Assembly (NCBI GenBank): GCA_002310235.1
Contig: DBYO01000016.1
Span: 16,732 to 21,952 of the forward strand
Direction: 5' to 3'
Length of the DNA: 5,221 bases
Origin: Bacteroidales bacterium UBA1184
Lineage (GTDB): Bacteria; Bacteroidota; Bacteroidia; Bacteroidales; ML635J-15
Shown here in pieces: positions 1-4,769 of this stretch (positions are counted from its first letter, which is position 1; each line of letters begins with the position of its first letter). The position numbers and the translations under genes were made by a program. The notes beneath the pieces are model-generated. The model made no database searches. It worked only from the letters and a program-made list of their open reading frames with translations, and had not been told where the DNA came from.

Positions 1-408
1 GCCGACCCCGGAAATGTGATTGTAGCGATGGCTCATCGCAAGGGGATTAAGGTTGTGCCGCTAGTAGGACCTTGCTCGATGATGATGGCACTTATGGCTT
101 CGGGGCTAAACGGACAGAACTTCGCCTTCAACGGCTACATTCCTATCGACCAGCCAGAACGCACCCGCAAGTTGCGCGATTTGGAGGCACGCTCGCGAAA
201 GGAAGGCCAGTCGCAGATATTCATGGACACTCCATACCGCAACAACCGCCTGTTCGATGACCTGAAAGCAACACTTTCTCCGCAAACTATGCTATGTGTC
301 GCACTAAACATCACATCCGACGACGAGTTTATCTGTACAAAATCCATCGCCGAGTGGAAAAAGACAAATATCGATTTGAACAAAAAACCTTGTATTTTCA
401 TAATATGA
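1..408 (+). CDS. RsmI-like SAM-dependent methyltransferase, 3' end (partial)
   Basis: This is the C-terminal 135 codons of a gene that begins before the window; the frame is open from base 1 and ends at TGA 406-408. The first residues, ADPGN, fit the conserved ADPG/DAGTP segment of tetrapyrrole-methylase-fold enzymes. VVPLVGPCSMMMALMASGL follows and matches the VVPLPGPSA.xxALxASG block of RsmI proteins. Further on, IFMDTPYRNNRLFDDL corresponds to the RsmI 'IFYESPHR' segment, and the protein ends in the usual KxPCIFII strand. RsmI 2'-O-methylates C1402 of 16S rRNA using S-adenosylmethionine in the cytoplasm. Bacteroidota often carry a shorter, diverged paralogue with TPYRNN in place of SPHR, and this copy looks like that form, so its exact substrate is uncertain and I give no symbol. 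The family assignment is firm. Confidence 0.88.
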   Translation, partial: ADPGNVIVAMAHRKGIKVVPLVGPCSMMMALMASGLNGQNFAFNGYIPIDQPERTRKLRDLEARSRKEGQSQIFMDTPYRNNRLFDDLKATLSPQTMLCVALNITSDDEFICTKSIAEWKKTNIDLNKKPCIFII

Positions 409-415
409 CAGGGCG

Positions 416-441
416 ATAATTGAAAAAATTATGTAAATTTG
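416..441 (+). promoter_or_regulatory. Candidate promoter/operator of the toxin-antitoxin operon
   Basis: TAAATTTG at 434-441 is an exact match to the Bacteroidota -7 box TAnnTTTG, 25 bases before the antitoxin start. I see no TTG at the expected 19-21 bp upstream, so the promoter is only half supported. Just before it lies an inverted repeat, ATAATT (416-421) and AATTAT (427-432), with a 5-base spacer. That is a plausible place for antitoxin autorepression, which is usual in this class of module. GGGAG at 455-459 could act as a weak ribosome binding site for the start at 467. The region is A/T-rich, so chance palindromes are possible. Confidence 0.35.
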
Positions 442-466
442 CAATAAATAAACTGGGAGAAAATAT

Positions 467-679
467 ATGGCAACGATAACACTTGAATACGATGGAAGAA
501 ACAAATTGATGCGTGATCTTATTGCGCTGCTCGAAAAATATGGTGCCAAACGCAAGACCGTCGAAAAGGAAGATAATTCCATTGATGCCACATTGGAAGC
601 TATTGAGGAAATAAGAAGTGGCAAAGGTGTAAGATGCAAGACTTTTGAAGAATACAAGGACAGCGTAAGGAACTTATGA
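467..679 (+). CDS. Type II antitoxin, partner of the YafQ-family toxin
   Basis: This is a 70-residue protein. It opens with a beta-strand-like stretch, TITLEYDGRN, then a helix (about 14-27, LMRDLIALLEKYGA) and a lysine-rich linker. An acidic helix follows (about 39-52), and the C-terminal segment GKGVRCKTFEEYKDSVRNL probably wraps the toxin. The start ATITLEYDxRNKL is a form seen in small Bacteroidota antitoxins encoded before RelE/YafQ toxins. No classical RelB/DinJ sequence motif is obvious, and I assign the role mainly from size, the strand-helix N-terminus and position. Its stop overlaps the toxin start in ATGA (676-679), so the two should be translationally coupled. By family precedent it would bind and neutralise the toxin and repress its own promoter. 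Confidence 0.8.
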   Translation: MATITLEYDGRNKLMRDLIALLEKYGAKRKTVEKEDNSIDATLEAIEEIRSGKGVRCKTFEEYKDSVRNL

Positions 680-957
680 GAGAAATCGTATATTCCACAC
701 AATACAAAAAAGACCTCAAGAAAGCAAGAAAACAAGGTAAAGATGAGACCGAACTTGACAATGTGATTCGGCTTTTGATTGAGGATATTCCATTGCCAGA
801 AAAATATCATGACCATGGACTTGTTGGCAGACTGAAGGGGGTACGCGAGTGTCATGTAACTCCCGATTGGTTGCTGATGTATGCAAAGAAAGACGGAGAA
901 CTGCAAATACTGCATCTCTTCAGGCTAGGTTCACATTCGGAACTATTGGGAAAATAG
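676..957 (+). CDS. YafQ/RelE-family mRNA interferase toxin
   Basis: This is a 93-residue protein of normal family length. YafQ-type toxins enter the ribosome A site and cut mRNA during translation, stopping growth when the antitoxin is lost. The sequence follows E. coli YafQ closely: IVYSTQYKKDLKKARKQGKD at the N-terminus, a helix ending in IPLPEKYHDHGLVG, then LKGVRECHVTPDWLLMY and FRLGSHSELLG. The residues matching the YafQ active-site set are His47, His60, Asp64, Trp65 and His87. The position of YafQ Phe91 is Leu91 here, a conservative change in a residue that helps catalysis or substrate contact. It starts inside the antitoxin stop (ATGA). The pair is intact with no frameshift and looks functional. 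Base composition is more A-rich than the flanking genes, which fits a mobile cassette. Confidence 0.92.
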   Translation: MREIVYSTQYKKDLKKARKQGKDETELDNVIRLLIEDIPLPEKYHDHGLVGRLKGVRECHVTPDWLLMYAKKDGELQILHLFRLGSHSELLGK

Positions 958-1030
958 TACGACATCCACGATGTTCTTGCAGAATGTAATTTTTATTGTG
1001 GAAAATATTGACAGAACAAAACACAGATAA

Positions 1031-2227
1031 ATGAATAGATTAATAAAAATAGGACTCCTTCTCGCCTTTGCCGTGGCTATATGCCTGACATCGGGCAAGG
1101 TGTTCAACATTGAGATAGGAACAAAATCGGCAGAAAAGATAACAGAGCTTGGTGACTCAACAGCTTGCTTTGCCGAAATAGTTGAAAATTTCTCGTACTA
1201 CGAATATATAGCCGACAACGATTGCTACCTGCTTTACGACAAGTCGGAAAAACTGGTAGACAAAGCTCTTTTCTCGATGCCGTACTGTGCCGACATAAAG
1301 GGCTATGCTGGAAATGTTCCGCTCGTAATCCTGCTTTCGCCCGACGACAAGGTGCAGAAAGTACATCTGCTCGACAACAACGAAACGCCATCCTTCCTCG
1401 ACCGCGTAGTGGCAAAAGGTTTCCTCGAAAGCTGGAATGGACTTTCGACCGACGAGGCAAAAGCAAAGCAGGTGGATGCTGTGACTGGCGCAACCTACTC
1501 AAGTTCGGCAATATCGAAATCGGTAAGAGTTCGCCTCGAAACTTACGCCGGCAGTGCCACGACTTCTTCCGAAACGGAGAATATGGGCAACCTCGTGGGC
1601 TTCATCGCTTCGATGGTATTCCTGCTTTTTGCTGGATTCTGCTTCTGGGAACCGCAACGGACAAGAAAATTCCGTATTATACTGCTACTCGCTTCGATAG
1701 GTGTACTCGGATTCTGGCAGGGACAGTTCATCAGCATAGCGAAACTTTCGGGATGGCTTCTGTCGGGCGTGAACTGGCAGATGGAAATTTTCCTGTTCAT
1801 TGTGCTTGTAGCTGGAATTATGGCACCGCTTTTCCTCGGCAAACAATTCTACTGCATGTATGTTTGCCCATTCGGAGCTTGTCAGGAACTTGTCGGCAAG
1901 GTAAATCCCAAGCACAAACTGAAAATTTCGCCCAAAGTTGCAAAATGGCTGCGCTACCTGCGTTATGTTCTGCTTGTTGCACTCGGCGCTTTGCTCTGCA
2001 CATCGCTCGACATCAGCATCGAGAACTTTGAGCCGTTCTCGGCATTCAAGTTCCAGTTTGCTTCGCTGGCAGTGCTGATTTTGGCAGGCGTGATGCTTGT
2101 GCTTTCGATATTCATAAACCGTCCGTGGTGTACTTACCTCTGTCCGACAGGCGCATTCTTCTCGCTTTTTATGAAGAAAACCAAGGGCAAGGAAAATTCA
2201 GACGAAAACAATACAACCGAAAAATAG
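1031..2227 (+). CDS. Membrane FMN-binding / 4Fe-4S electron-transfer protein (NosR/PceC-like)
   Basis: This 398-residue membrane protein starts with an N-terminal anchor helix (about 3-21). An extracytosolic FMN-binding domain follows (about 85-170) with GYAGNVPLVI, the ETPSFLDRV block (118-126) and the flavinylation motif DAVTGATYSS (149-158). By family rule ApbE attaches FMN covalently to the last Thr of TGAT, here Thr155. After it come about five hydrophobic helices (near 187-206, 214-230, 251-270, 308-323, 343-362). Two CX3CP motifs are present, CMYVCPFGAC (275-284) and CTYLCPTGAF (367-376), as in NapH/NosR/Fer4_5 proteins. NosR's C-terminal CX2CX2CX3CP ferredoxin domain is absent, so the layout is closest to PceC/CprC-like short forms. 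The likely job is moving electrons between the membrane and an extracytosolic flavin. No apbE, nosZ, reductive dehalogenase or other terminal reductase lies in the window, so the partner is unknown. The start at 1031 is the first Met before the anchor helix. Confidence 0.88.
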   Translation: MNRLIKIGLLLAFAVAICLTSGKVFNIEIGTKSAEKITELGDSTACFAEIVENFSYYEYIADNDCYLLYDKSEKLVDKALFSMPYCADIKGYAGNVPLVILLSPDDKVQKVHLLDNNETPSFLDRVVAKGFLESWNGLSTDEAKAKQVDAVTGATYSSSAISKSVRVRLETYAGSATTSSETENMGNLVGFIASMVFLLFAGFCFWEPQRTRKFRIILLLASIGVLGFWQGQFISIAKLSGWLLSGVNWQMEIFLFIVLVAGIMAPLFLGKQFYCMYVCPFGACQELVGKVNPKHKLKISPKVAKWLRYLRYVLLVALGALLCTSLDISIENFEPFSAFKFQFASLAVLILAGVMLVLSIFINRPWCTYLCPTGAFFSLFMKKTKGKENSDENNTTEK

Positions 2228-2231
2228 AATT

Positions 2232-3443
2232 ATGGAGAAATACCGCAAATATATCATAGGACTTATTGGCGCAGCGATACTGGTGCTGTTCTGCATATAT
2301 TTTTCCAACATTGTGTGGTGGCTGCTGATTGCAGGTTTCATAGCGGCAATTTCGAGCCCGATTGTAAAACTTTTGGACAAGATTCATTTCGGTCGTTTCC
2401 AGATGCCGCGCTGGGTGTCGGCAATGATTACCACCATACTTATTTGGGGAGTGTTGGTTCTGTTTGTTGTGCTGACGGTTCCGTTTGTCGGTAAGCAGAT
2501 TGCACAGTTTCAGAACATCGACATCGAAAGCCTGCAGGCAGGTCTGAGCCAGCCAATACAGAAGATTGACGAGTTTGTCCGCTCGTACCCTATTTTGGGG
2601 ATGCCAGAATTTTCGACTGAAGATGTAATTATTGAAAATGTAAAGGATGTCATCAACTTCTCGGCACTCGGCAACATGGCCGAGAACCTTGGCAGCACGG
2701 CTATTGCGCTGTTCCTGTCGCTGTTTTCGATAACATTCTTCACCTACTTCTTCCTGAAGGAGACAAAACTTTTCCGCAGCGGCATAATGGCATTGGTACC
2801 AGTACGCTACGAAGAAAAAGCCACTCGCATACTCAATAAGCTGCCGAAACTTATCAAGAGTTACCTGCATGGAATTTTCTTCGAAATGCTGTCTGTTACT
2901 ACGCTGATAACCATCGGAATGCTGATATGCGGAGAGAATTTCGGACTTTCGCTGCTTATCGGTATGCTCTGCGGATTTCTCAACATAATCCCGTATATTG
3001 GTCCGTGGATTGGTGCTGCTATTGGCATTATTTTCATAGGTGCCGCAAATGTAAACCTCGACTTCTATACCTACACTATGCCGCAGATTTACGGCTTGCT
3101 GATAACGGTTGTCGTGGTAAGGCTTATTGATGACTTTGTTTTCCAGCCGTTCTTCTATTCGCGCAGCGTAAACGCCCATCCGCTCGAGATTTTCATTGTG
3201 ATAGTTGTAGCAGGAACGCTATACGGAATCATAGGCATGATGCTGGCAATACCAGTATATACCGTGATTCGTGTGATTGCCAAGGAGTTCCTTTCGGAAT
3301 ACAAGATTGTCCGCACGCTGACGCGTGGCATCGATGACGAAAAGGCAAAGAACACAAACGAAAGCTCAACGAAGAAGAGTCCGAACAGACGGAGATATAG
3401 GAGACGCAGCAAAACCGCTCCGCAGAACGACTCAACAAAGTAA
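2232..3443 (+). CDS. AI-2E family transporter (YhhT/PerM/TqsA-like membrane protein)
   Basis: This 403-residue polytopic membrane protein matches the AI-2E_transport family (PF01594). Hydrophobic helices lie near 8-22, 27-42, 62-84, 155-175, 214-232, 236-256, 258-271, 286-299 and 318-348. Family hallmarks are NIIPYIGPWIGA (251-262) and, further on, QPFFYSRSVNAHPLEIF (305-321), then GIIGMMLAIPVYTVIRV (332-348). Characterised members include TqsA, which affects export of autoinducer-2, and others linked to Na+/H+ antiport, so the name does not prove the substrate. The soluble segment near 88-150 is the usual variable domain. The C-terminus ends in a low-complexity, strongly basic tail (371-403, with NRRRYRRRSK). 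The gene begins 4 bp after the redox protein, which implies co-transcription. The start at 2232 gives the expected short cytosolic N-terminus. Confidence 0.9.
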   Translation: MEKYRKYIIGLIGAAILVLFCIYFSNIVWWLLIAGFIAAISSPIVKLLDKIHFGRFQMPRWVSAMITTILIWGVLVLFVVLTVPFVGKQIAQFQNIDIESLQAGLSQPIQKIDEFVRSYPILGMPEFSTEDVIIENVKDVINFSALGNMAENLGSTAIALFLSLFSITFFTYFFLKETKLFRSGIMALVPVRYEEKATRILNKLPKLIKSYLHGIFFEMLSVTTLITIGMLICGENFGLSLLIGMLCGFLNIIPYIGPWIGAAIGIIFIGAANVNLDFYTYTMPQIYGLLITVVVVRLIDDFVFQPFFYSRSVNAHPLEIFIVIVVAGTLYGIIGMMLAIPVYTVIRVIAKEFLSEYKIVRTLTRGIDDEKAKNTNESSTKKSPNRRRYRRRSKTAPQNDSTK

Positions 3444-3512
3444 AAACCGGACTAGGGCAAAAAGAAAATATGCCGACCTCTTAAACTATCTGAAAAATCA
3501 CTACTGGAAATA

Positions 3513-4079
3513 ATGAAACTCCTCCACCTCTCCGACACACACGGCCTTCATCGAAAGATAAAGGATTTGCCTGTTGCCGATGTCCTCGTTCATAGCGGCG
3601 ACATCAGCAACTGTGGCACCGAGGAAGAGGTGCTAGATTTTCTAAACTGGCTGATAGAACTGCCGTACCCGCACAAGATTTTCGTAACTGGTAACCACGA
3701 CCTTTGCCTCTGGGATGCGGAAAACATCGAAGACCTGCCCGACAATGTCCATTTCCTGCAGGACAGAAGCGTAACAATCGATGGCGTCAAGTTCTTCGGA
3801 CTGGCGTACAACCATCCAGAAGAGCTGATTCCTGCCGATGCCGATGTGGTCGTCACCCACGAACCGCCAATAATGATACTCGACGAGTCGGCTGGAGTAC
3901 ATTGGGGGAATGCACCGCTGCGAAACCGAATTTTAGAGGTTAAGCCCCGCTACCATCTTTTCGGTCACGCACACAATGGCTACGGCACAGTAGAACGCAA
4001 CGGCATTGTTTTCTCAAACGCAGCCTTGCTTGACGACATGAACCGTCTGGTCAGGAAACCGAAAATATTCTGTGTGTAA
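3513..4079 (+). CDS. Small metallophosphoesterase (UPF0046/MPPED-like)
   Basis: This 188-residue calcineurin-like phosphoesterase has the full metal-binding set. DTH gives Asp8 and His10, SGD gives Asp30, GNHD gives Asn61 and His62, THEPP gives His116, and GHAH gives His152 and His154. These bind two divalent metal ions and hydrolyse phosphoester bonds, probably in the cytoplasm since there is no signal peptide. The short length and the order DTHG, HSGD, GNHD, THEPP, GHAH are typical of the UPF0046/MPPED1-MPPED2 group, where cyclic-nucleotide phosphodiesterase activity has been shown for some members. The substrate here is not predictable. It lies 69 bp after the transporter on the same strand and may share its transcript. 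MKLLHLSDTHG starts directly with the catalytic strand, so 3513 is the right start. Confidence 0.93.
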   Translation: MKLLHLSDTHGLHRKIKDLPVADVLVHSGDISNCGTEEEVLDFLNWLIELPYPHKIFVTGNHDLCLWDAENIEDLPDNVHFLQDRSVTIDGVKFFGLAYNHPEELIPADADVVVTHEPPIMILDESAGVHWGNAPLRNRILEVKPRYHLFGHAHNGYGTVERNGIVFSNAALLDDMNRLVRKPKIFCV

Positions 4080-4089
4080 ATCGACGCAT

Positions 4090-4169
4090 ATAACTTGTTG
4101 TTAAGTCATAAAAAATTAGACTTAACAACATATTATAAGCAAAATATTGCCGATAACTTGTTGCTAAGT
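4090..4169. repeat. 17-bp direct repeat, two copies
   Basis: ATAACTTGTTGTTAAGT (4090-4106) recurs as ATAACTTGTTGCTAAGT (4153-4169), 16 of 17 identical, 63 bp apart. Both copies are followed within a few bases by an A-run. The first copy also supplies the left arm of the hairpin at 4096-4130. The word TTAAGTCAT in the first copy returns at 4219-4227 inside the foldback element. Function is unknown: protein-binding sites or remnants of a duplicated element are both possible. Confidence 0.7.
4096..4130. repeat. Perfect 12-bp inverted repeat after the phosphoesterase gene
   Basis: TGTTGTTAAGTC (4096-4107) and GACTTAACAACA (4119-4130) are exact reverse complements around an 11-base A-rich loop. 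The hairpin begins 17 bases after the phosphoesterase stop, which suits a transcription terminator. However, the stem is AT-rich and is followed by TATTAT instead of a T-run, so intrinsic termination would be weak. A dimeric regulator site is the alternative reading. Confidence 0.6.
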
Positions 4170-4197
4170 GGTTTAAAAAAGGTTGCTATATACATGT

Positions 4198-4226
4198 TGA
4201 CTCATAATACTATTAGTATTAAGTCA
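4198..4226. repeat. Bulged palindrome at the left end of the foldback element
   Basis: TAATACTA (4205-4212) and TAGTATTA (4214-4221) form a perfect palindrome around one base. TGACT (4198-4202) and AGTCA (4222-4226) extend it past a two-base CA bulge. The TGACT half is also part of the terminal inverted repeat and the AGTCA half overlaps the inner long-range stem. This local hairpin and the full foldback are therefore alternative structures. Confidence 0.6.
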
Positions 4227-4239
4227 TTCCGTAAAACAG

Positions 4240-4276
4240 AACGAACAGCATAAGGAACGTTGCTTGTGAGTTCGTT
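4240..4276. repeat. Hairpin 1 of the foldback core
   Basis: AACGAAC (4240-4246) pairs exactly with GTTCGTT (4270-4276). An upper stem AGCA (4247-4250) with TGCT (4261-4264) stacks directly on the left arm, leaving a five-base bulge on the right. The apical loop is TAAGGAACGT. Its GGAACG (4254-4259) is complementary to CGTTCC in the loop of the third hairpin. Confidence 0.6.
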
Positions 4277-4323
4277 TATGCGGAATCTCCTATAGAAGCG
4301 TTTTCAATTGGAGATTCCGCATA
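4277..4323. repeat. Hairpin 2 of the foldback core, perfect 14-bp stem
   Basis: TATGCGGAATCTCC (4277-4290) and GGAGATTCCGCATA (4310-4323) are exact reverse complements around a 19-base loop. This is the strongest hairpin in the window and directly abuts hairpin 1. No T-run follows, so it does not look like a simple terminator. The CGGAAT word in its stem is repeated in the long-range stem at 4375-4380. Confidence 0.8.
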
Positions 4324-4326
4324 GTT

Positions 4327-4367
4327 GAACAATATTACGCTCCCCGTTCCGTATCGCGTTATTGTTC
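4327..4367. repeat. Hairpin 3 of the foldback core
   Basis: GAACAATA (4327-4334) pairs exactly with TATTGTTC (4360-4367). An upper stem ACGC (4337-4340) with GCGT (4356-4359) follows a two-base bulge on the left. The 15-base loop (4341-4355) holds CGTTCC (4345-4350), complementary to the loop of hairpin 1. Confidence 0.6.
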
Positions 4368-4571
4368 TAACTTGCGGAATGACAGTTCAGTAGCATACAC
4401 TTTAGTCAACTTGTATATAGATTCCTTAAAAATTGAGTTAACAGCAGATAATAGGTTGGTGATGTGAGGATATTGGGCATTGTATAAAAACATTGTTGCA
4501 AAAAGGTTTTATTATCAAATAATTGTGAATAATGTTTTGCTTTTAATGGTAGCAAAAACAAAAAACAACCT

Positions 4572-4579
4572 TATTTTTG
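4572..4579 (+). promoter_or_regulatory. Possible -7 box upstream of the aspartate kinase
   Basis: TATTTTTG fits the Bacteroidota -7 consensus TAnnTTTG and lies about 190 bases before the aspartate kinase start. No TTG sits at the usual 19-21 bp upstream, and such boxes arise by chance in this A/T-rich stretch. If real, the transcript would have a long leader containing both REP-like palindromes. Confidence 0.2.
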
Positions 4580-4600
4580 TGGTACAAAACTTAGAAATGC

Positions 4601-4620
4601 AGTCGCGGCACGCCACGACT
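4601..4620. repeat. GC-rich REP-like palindrome A
   Basis: AGTCG-C-GGC-AC-GCC-A-CGACT folds as a 20-base imperfect palindrome with one mismatch per arm. It is a GC-rich island in very A/T-rich DNA. Short GC-rich palindromes of this kind are frequent, multi-copy intergenic elements in Bacteroidota genomes. Copy number cannot be judged from this window. Confidence 0.55.
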
Positions 4621-4669
4621 CAACAAGAAACATGAAACATATAAACGACATCAAACCATAAAAAACAAT

Positions 4670-4689
4670 CGACGCAAAGTGTTGCGTCG
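4670..4689. repeat. GC-rich REP-like palindrome B
   Basis: CGACGCAA (4670-4677) and TTGCGTCG (4682-4689) form a perfect 8-bp stem with the tetraloop AGTG, followed by CTACGAC. This resembles the widespread (G)TAGCGACGCAA-type intergenic palindromes. The overlapping word TCGCTACG (4687-4694) has its exact reverse complement CGTAGCGA at 4738-4745, giving a second, larger possible pairing. No T-run follows, so a terminator role is not supported. Confidence 0.65.
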
Positions 4690-4697
4690 CTACGACA

Positions 4698-4769
4698 TTA
4701 AACCATTAAACATTGAACATTAGAAACTTATAAACAGCGTAGCGAGAAACTTAGAAACAACTTAAACTT
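4698..4769 (+). repeat. A-rich leader with short reiterated words before the aspartate kinase
   Basis: The 72 bases before the start codon are built from degenerate repeats. AAACTTA occurs at 4724-4730, 4747-4753 and 4764-4770, the last running into the ATG, and an earlier copy sits at 4587-4593. Words such as ATTAAAC and GAACATTA also recur with variation. No Shine-Dalgarno sequence is visible, as is common in Bacteroidota, where A-rich leaders often favour initiation. Confidence 0.4.

Larger units (their letters stand above)
4181..4425. other. Foldback element with cloverleaf-like core (MITE-like or structured RNA)
   Basis: Terminal inverted repeats close this 245-bp block. CTATATACATGTTGACT (4186-4202) pairs with AGTCAACTTGTATATAG (4404-4420), 16 of 17, and the match extends to 18 of 22 with GG at 4181 and CC ending at 4425. 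Inside, GTCATTCCG (4223-4231) pairs perfectly with CGGAATGAC (4375-4383), and a T·G plus two A-T pairs extend it. That stem encloses three adjacent hairpins (4240-4276, 4277-4323, 4327-4367). The flanks are TTAAAAAA (4173-4180) and TTAAAAAT (4426-4433), which could be a target duplication but are low-complexity. There is no ORF inside. Nested stems plus possible duplication suggest a non-autonomous mobile element, while the branched fold also suits an RNA. The sequence does not match any RNA family I know. Confidence 0.6.
4080..4769. other. Long intergenic region without a credible gene
   Basis: About 690 bases separate the phosphoesterase stop from the aspartate kinase start, and I see no ORF with a recognisable protein on either strand. 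In order it holds a perfect AT-rich inverted repeat (4096-4130), a 17-bp direct repeat (4090-4106 and 4153-4169), the foldback element (4181-4425), an A/T-rich stretch with nothing clear apart from one -7-like box (4426-4600), two REP-like palindromes (4601-4620, 4670-4689) and an A-rich leader before the aspartate kinase. No lysine-riboswitch core or tRNA was recognised. Confidence 0.8.

Noticed and set aside
304..915. 203-codon ORF on the minus strand
   Set aside because: It lies antisense over the well-supported toxin-antitoxin pair and the methyltransferase end. The product is an I/L/S/F-rich sequence with no recognisable domain, as expected from the reverse reading of A-rich genes.
958..1030. 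Terminator between the toxin and the redox protein gene
   Set aside because: Only a 5-bp stem (ACATC 962-966, GATGT 970-974) with no adjacent T-run is present, too weak to call.
1222..2031. 269-codon ORF on the plus strand in another frame
   Set aside because: It overlaps the FMN-binding/4Fe-4S gene entirely, has R/C/H-rich composition and no domain, so it is a frame shadow.
2169..3179. 336-codon ORF on the minus strand
   Set aside because: It is antisense to the AI-2E-family transporter. The N/Q/R/Y/H-rich product is what reverse reading of a hydrophobic membrane protein gives, and no domain is visible.
4223..4383. tRNA or tmRNA-like gene, suggested by the cloverleaf shape
   Set aside because: The arms are much too long, and there is no T-loop GTTCRANYC, no anticodon arm of normal size and no CCA-type acceptor end.
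4181..4769. Lysine riboswitch controlling the aspartate kinase
   Set aside because: The position would suit it, and there is a multi-branched structure, but I find none of the conserved lysine-riboswitch core sequences, and the foldback element ends about 345 bp before the start codon.
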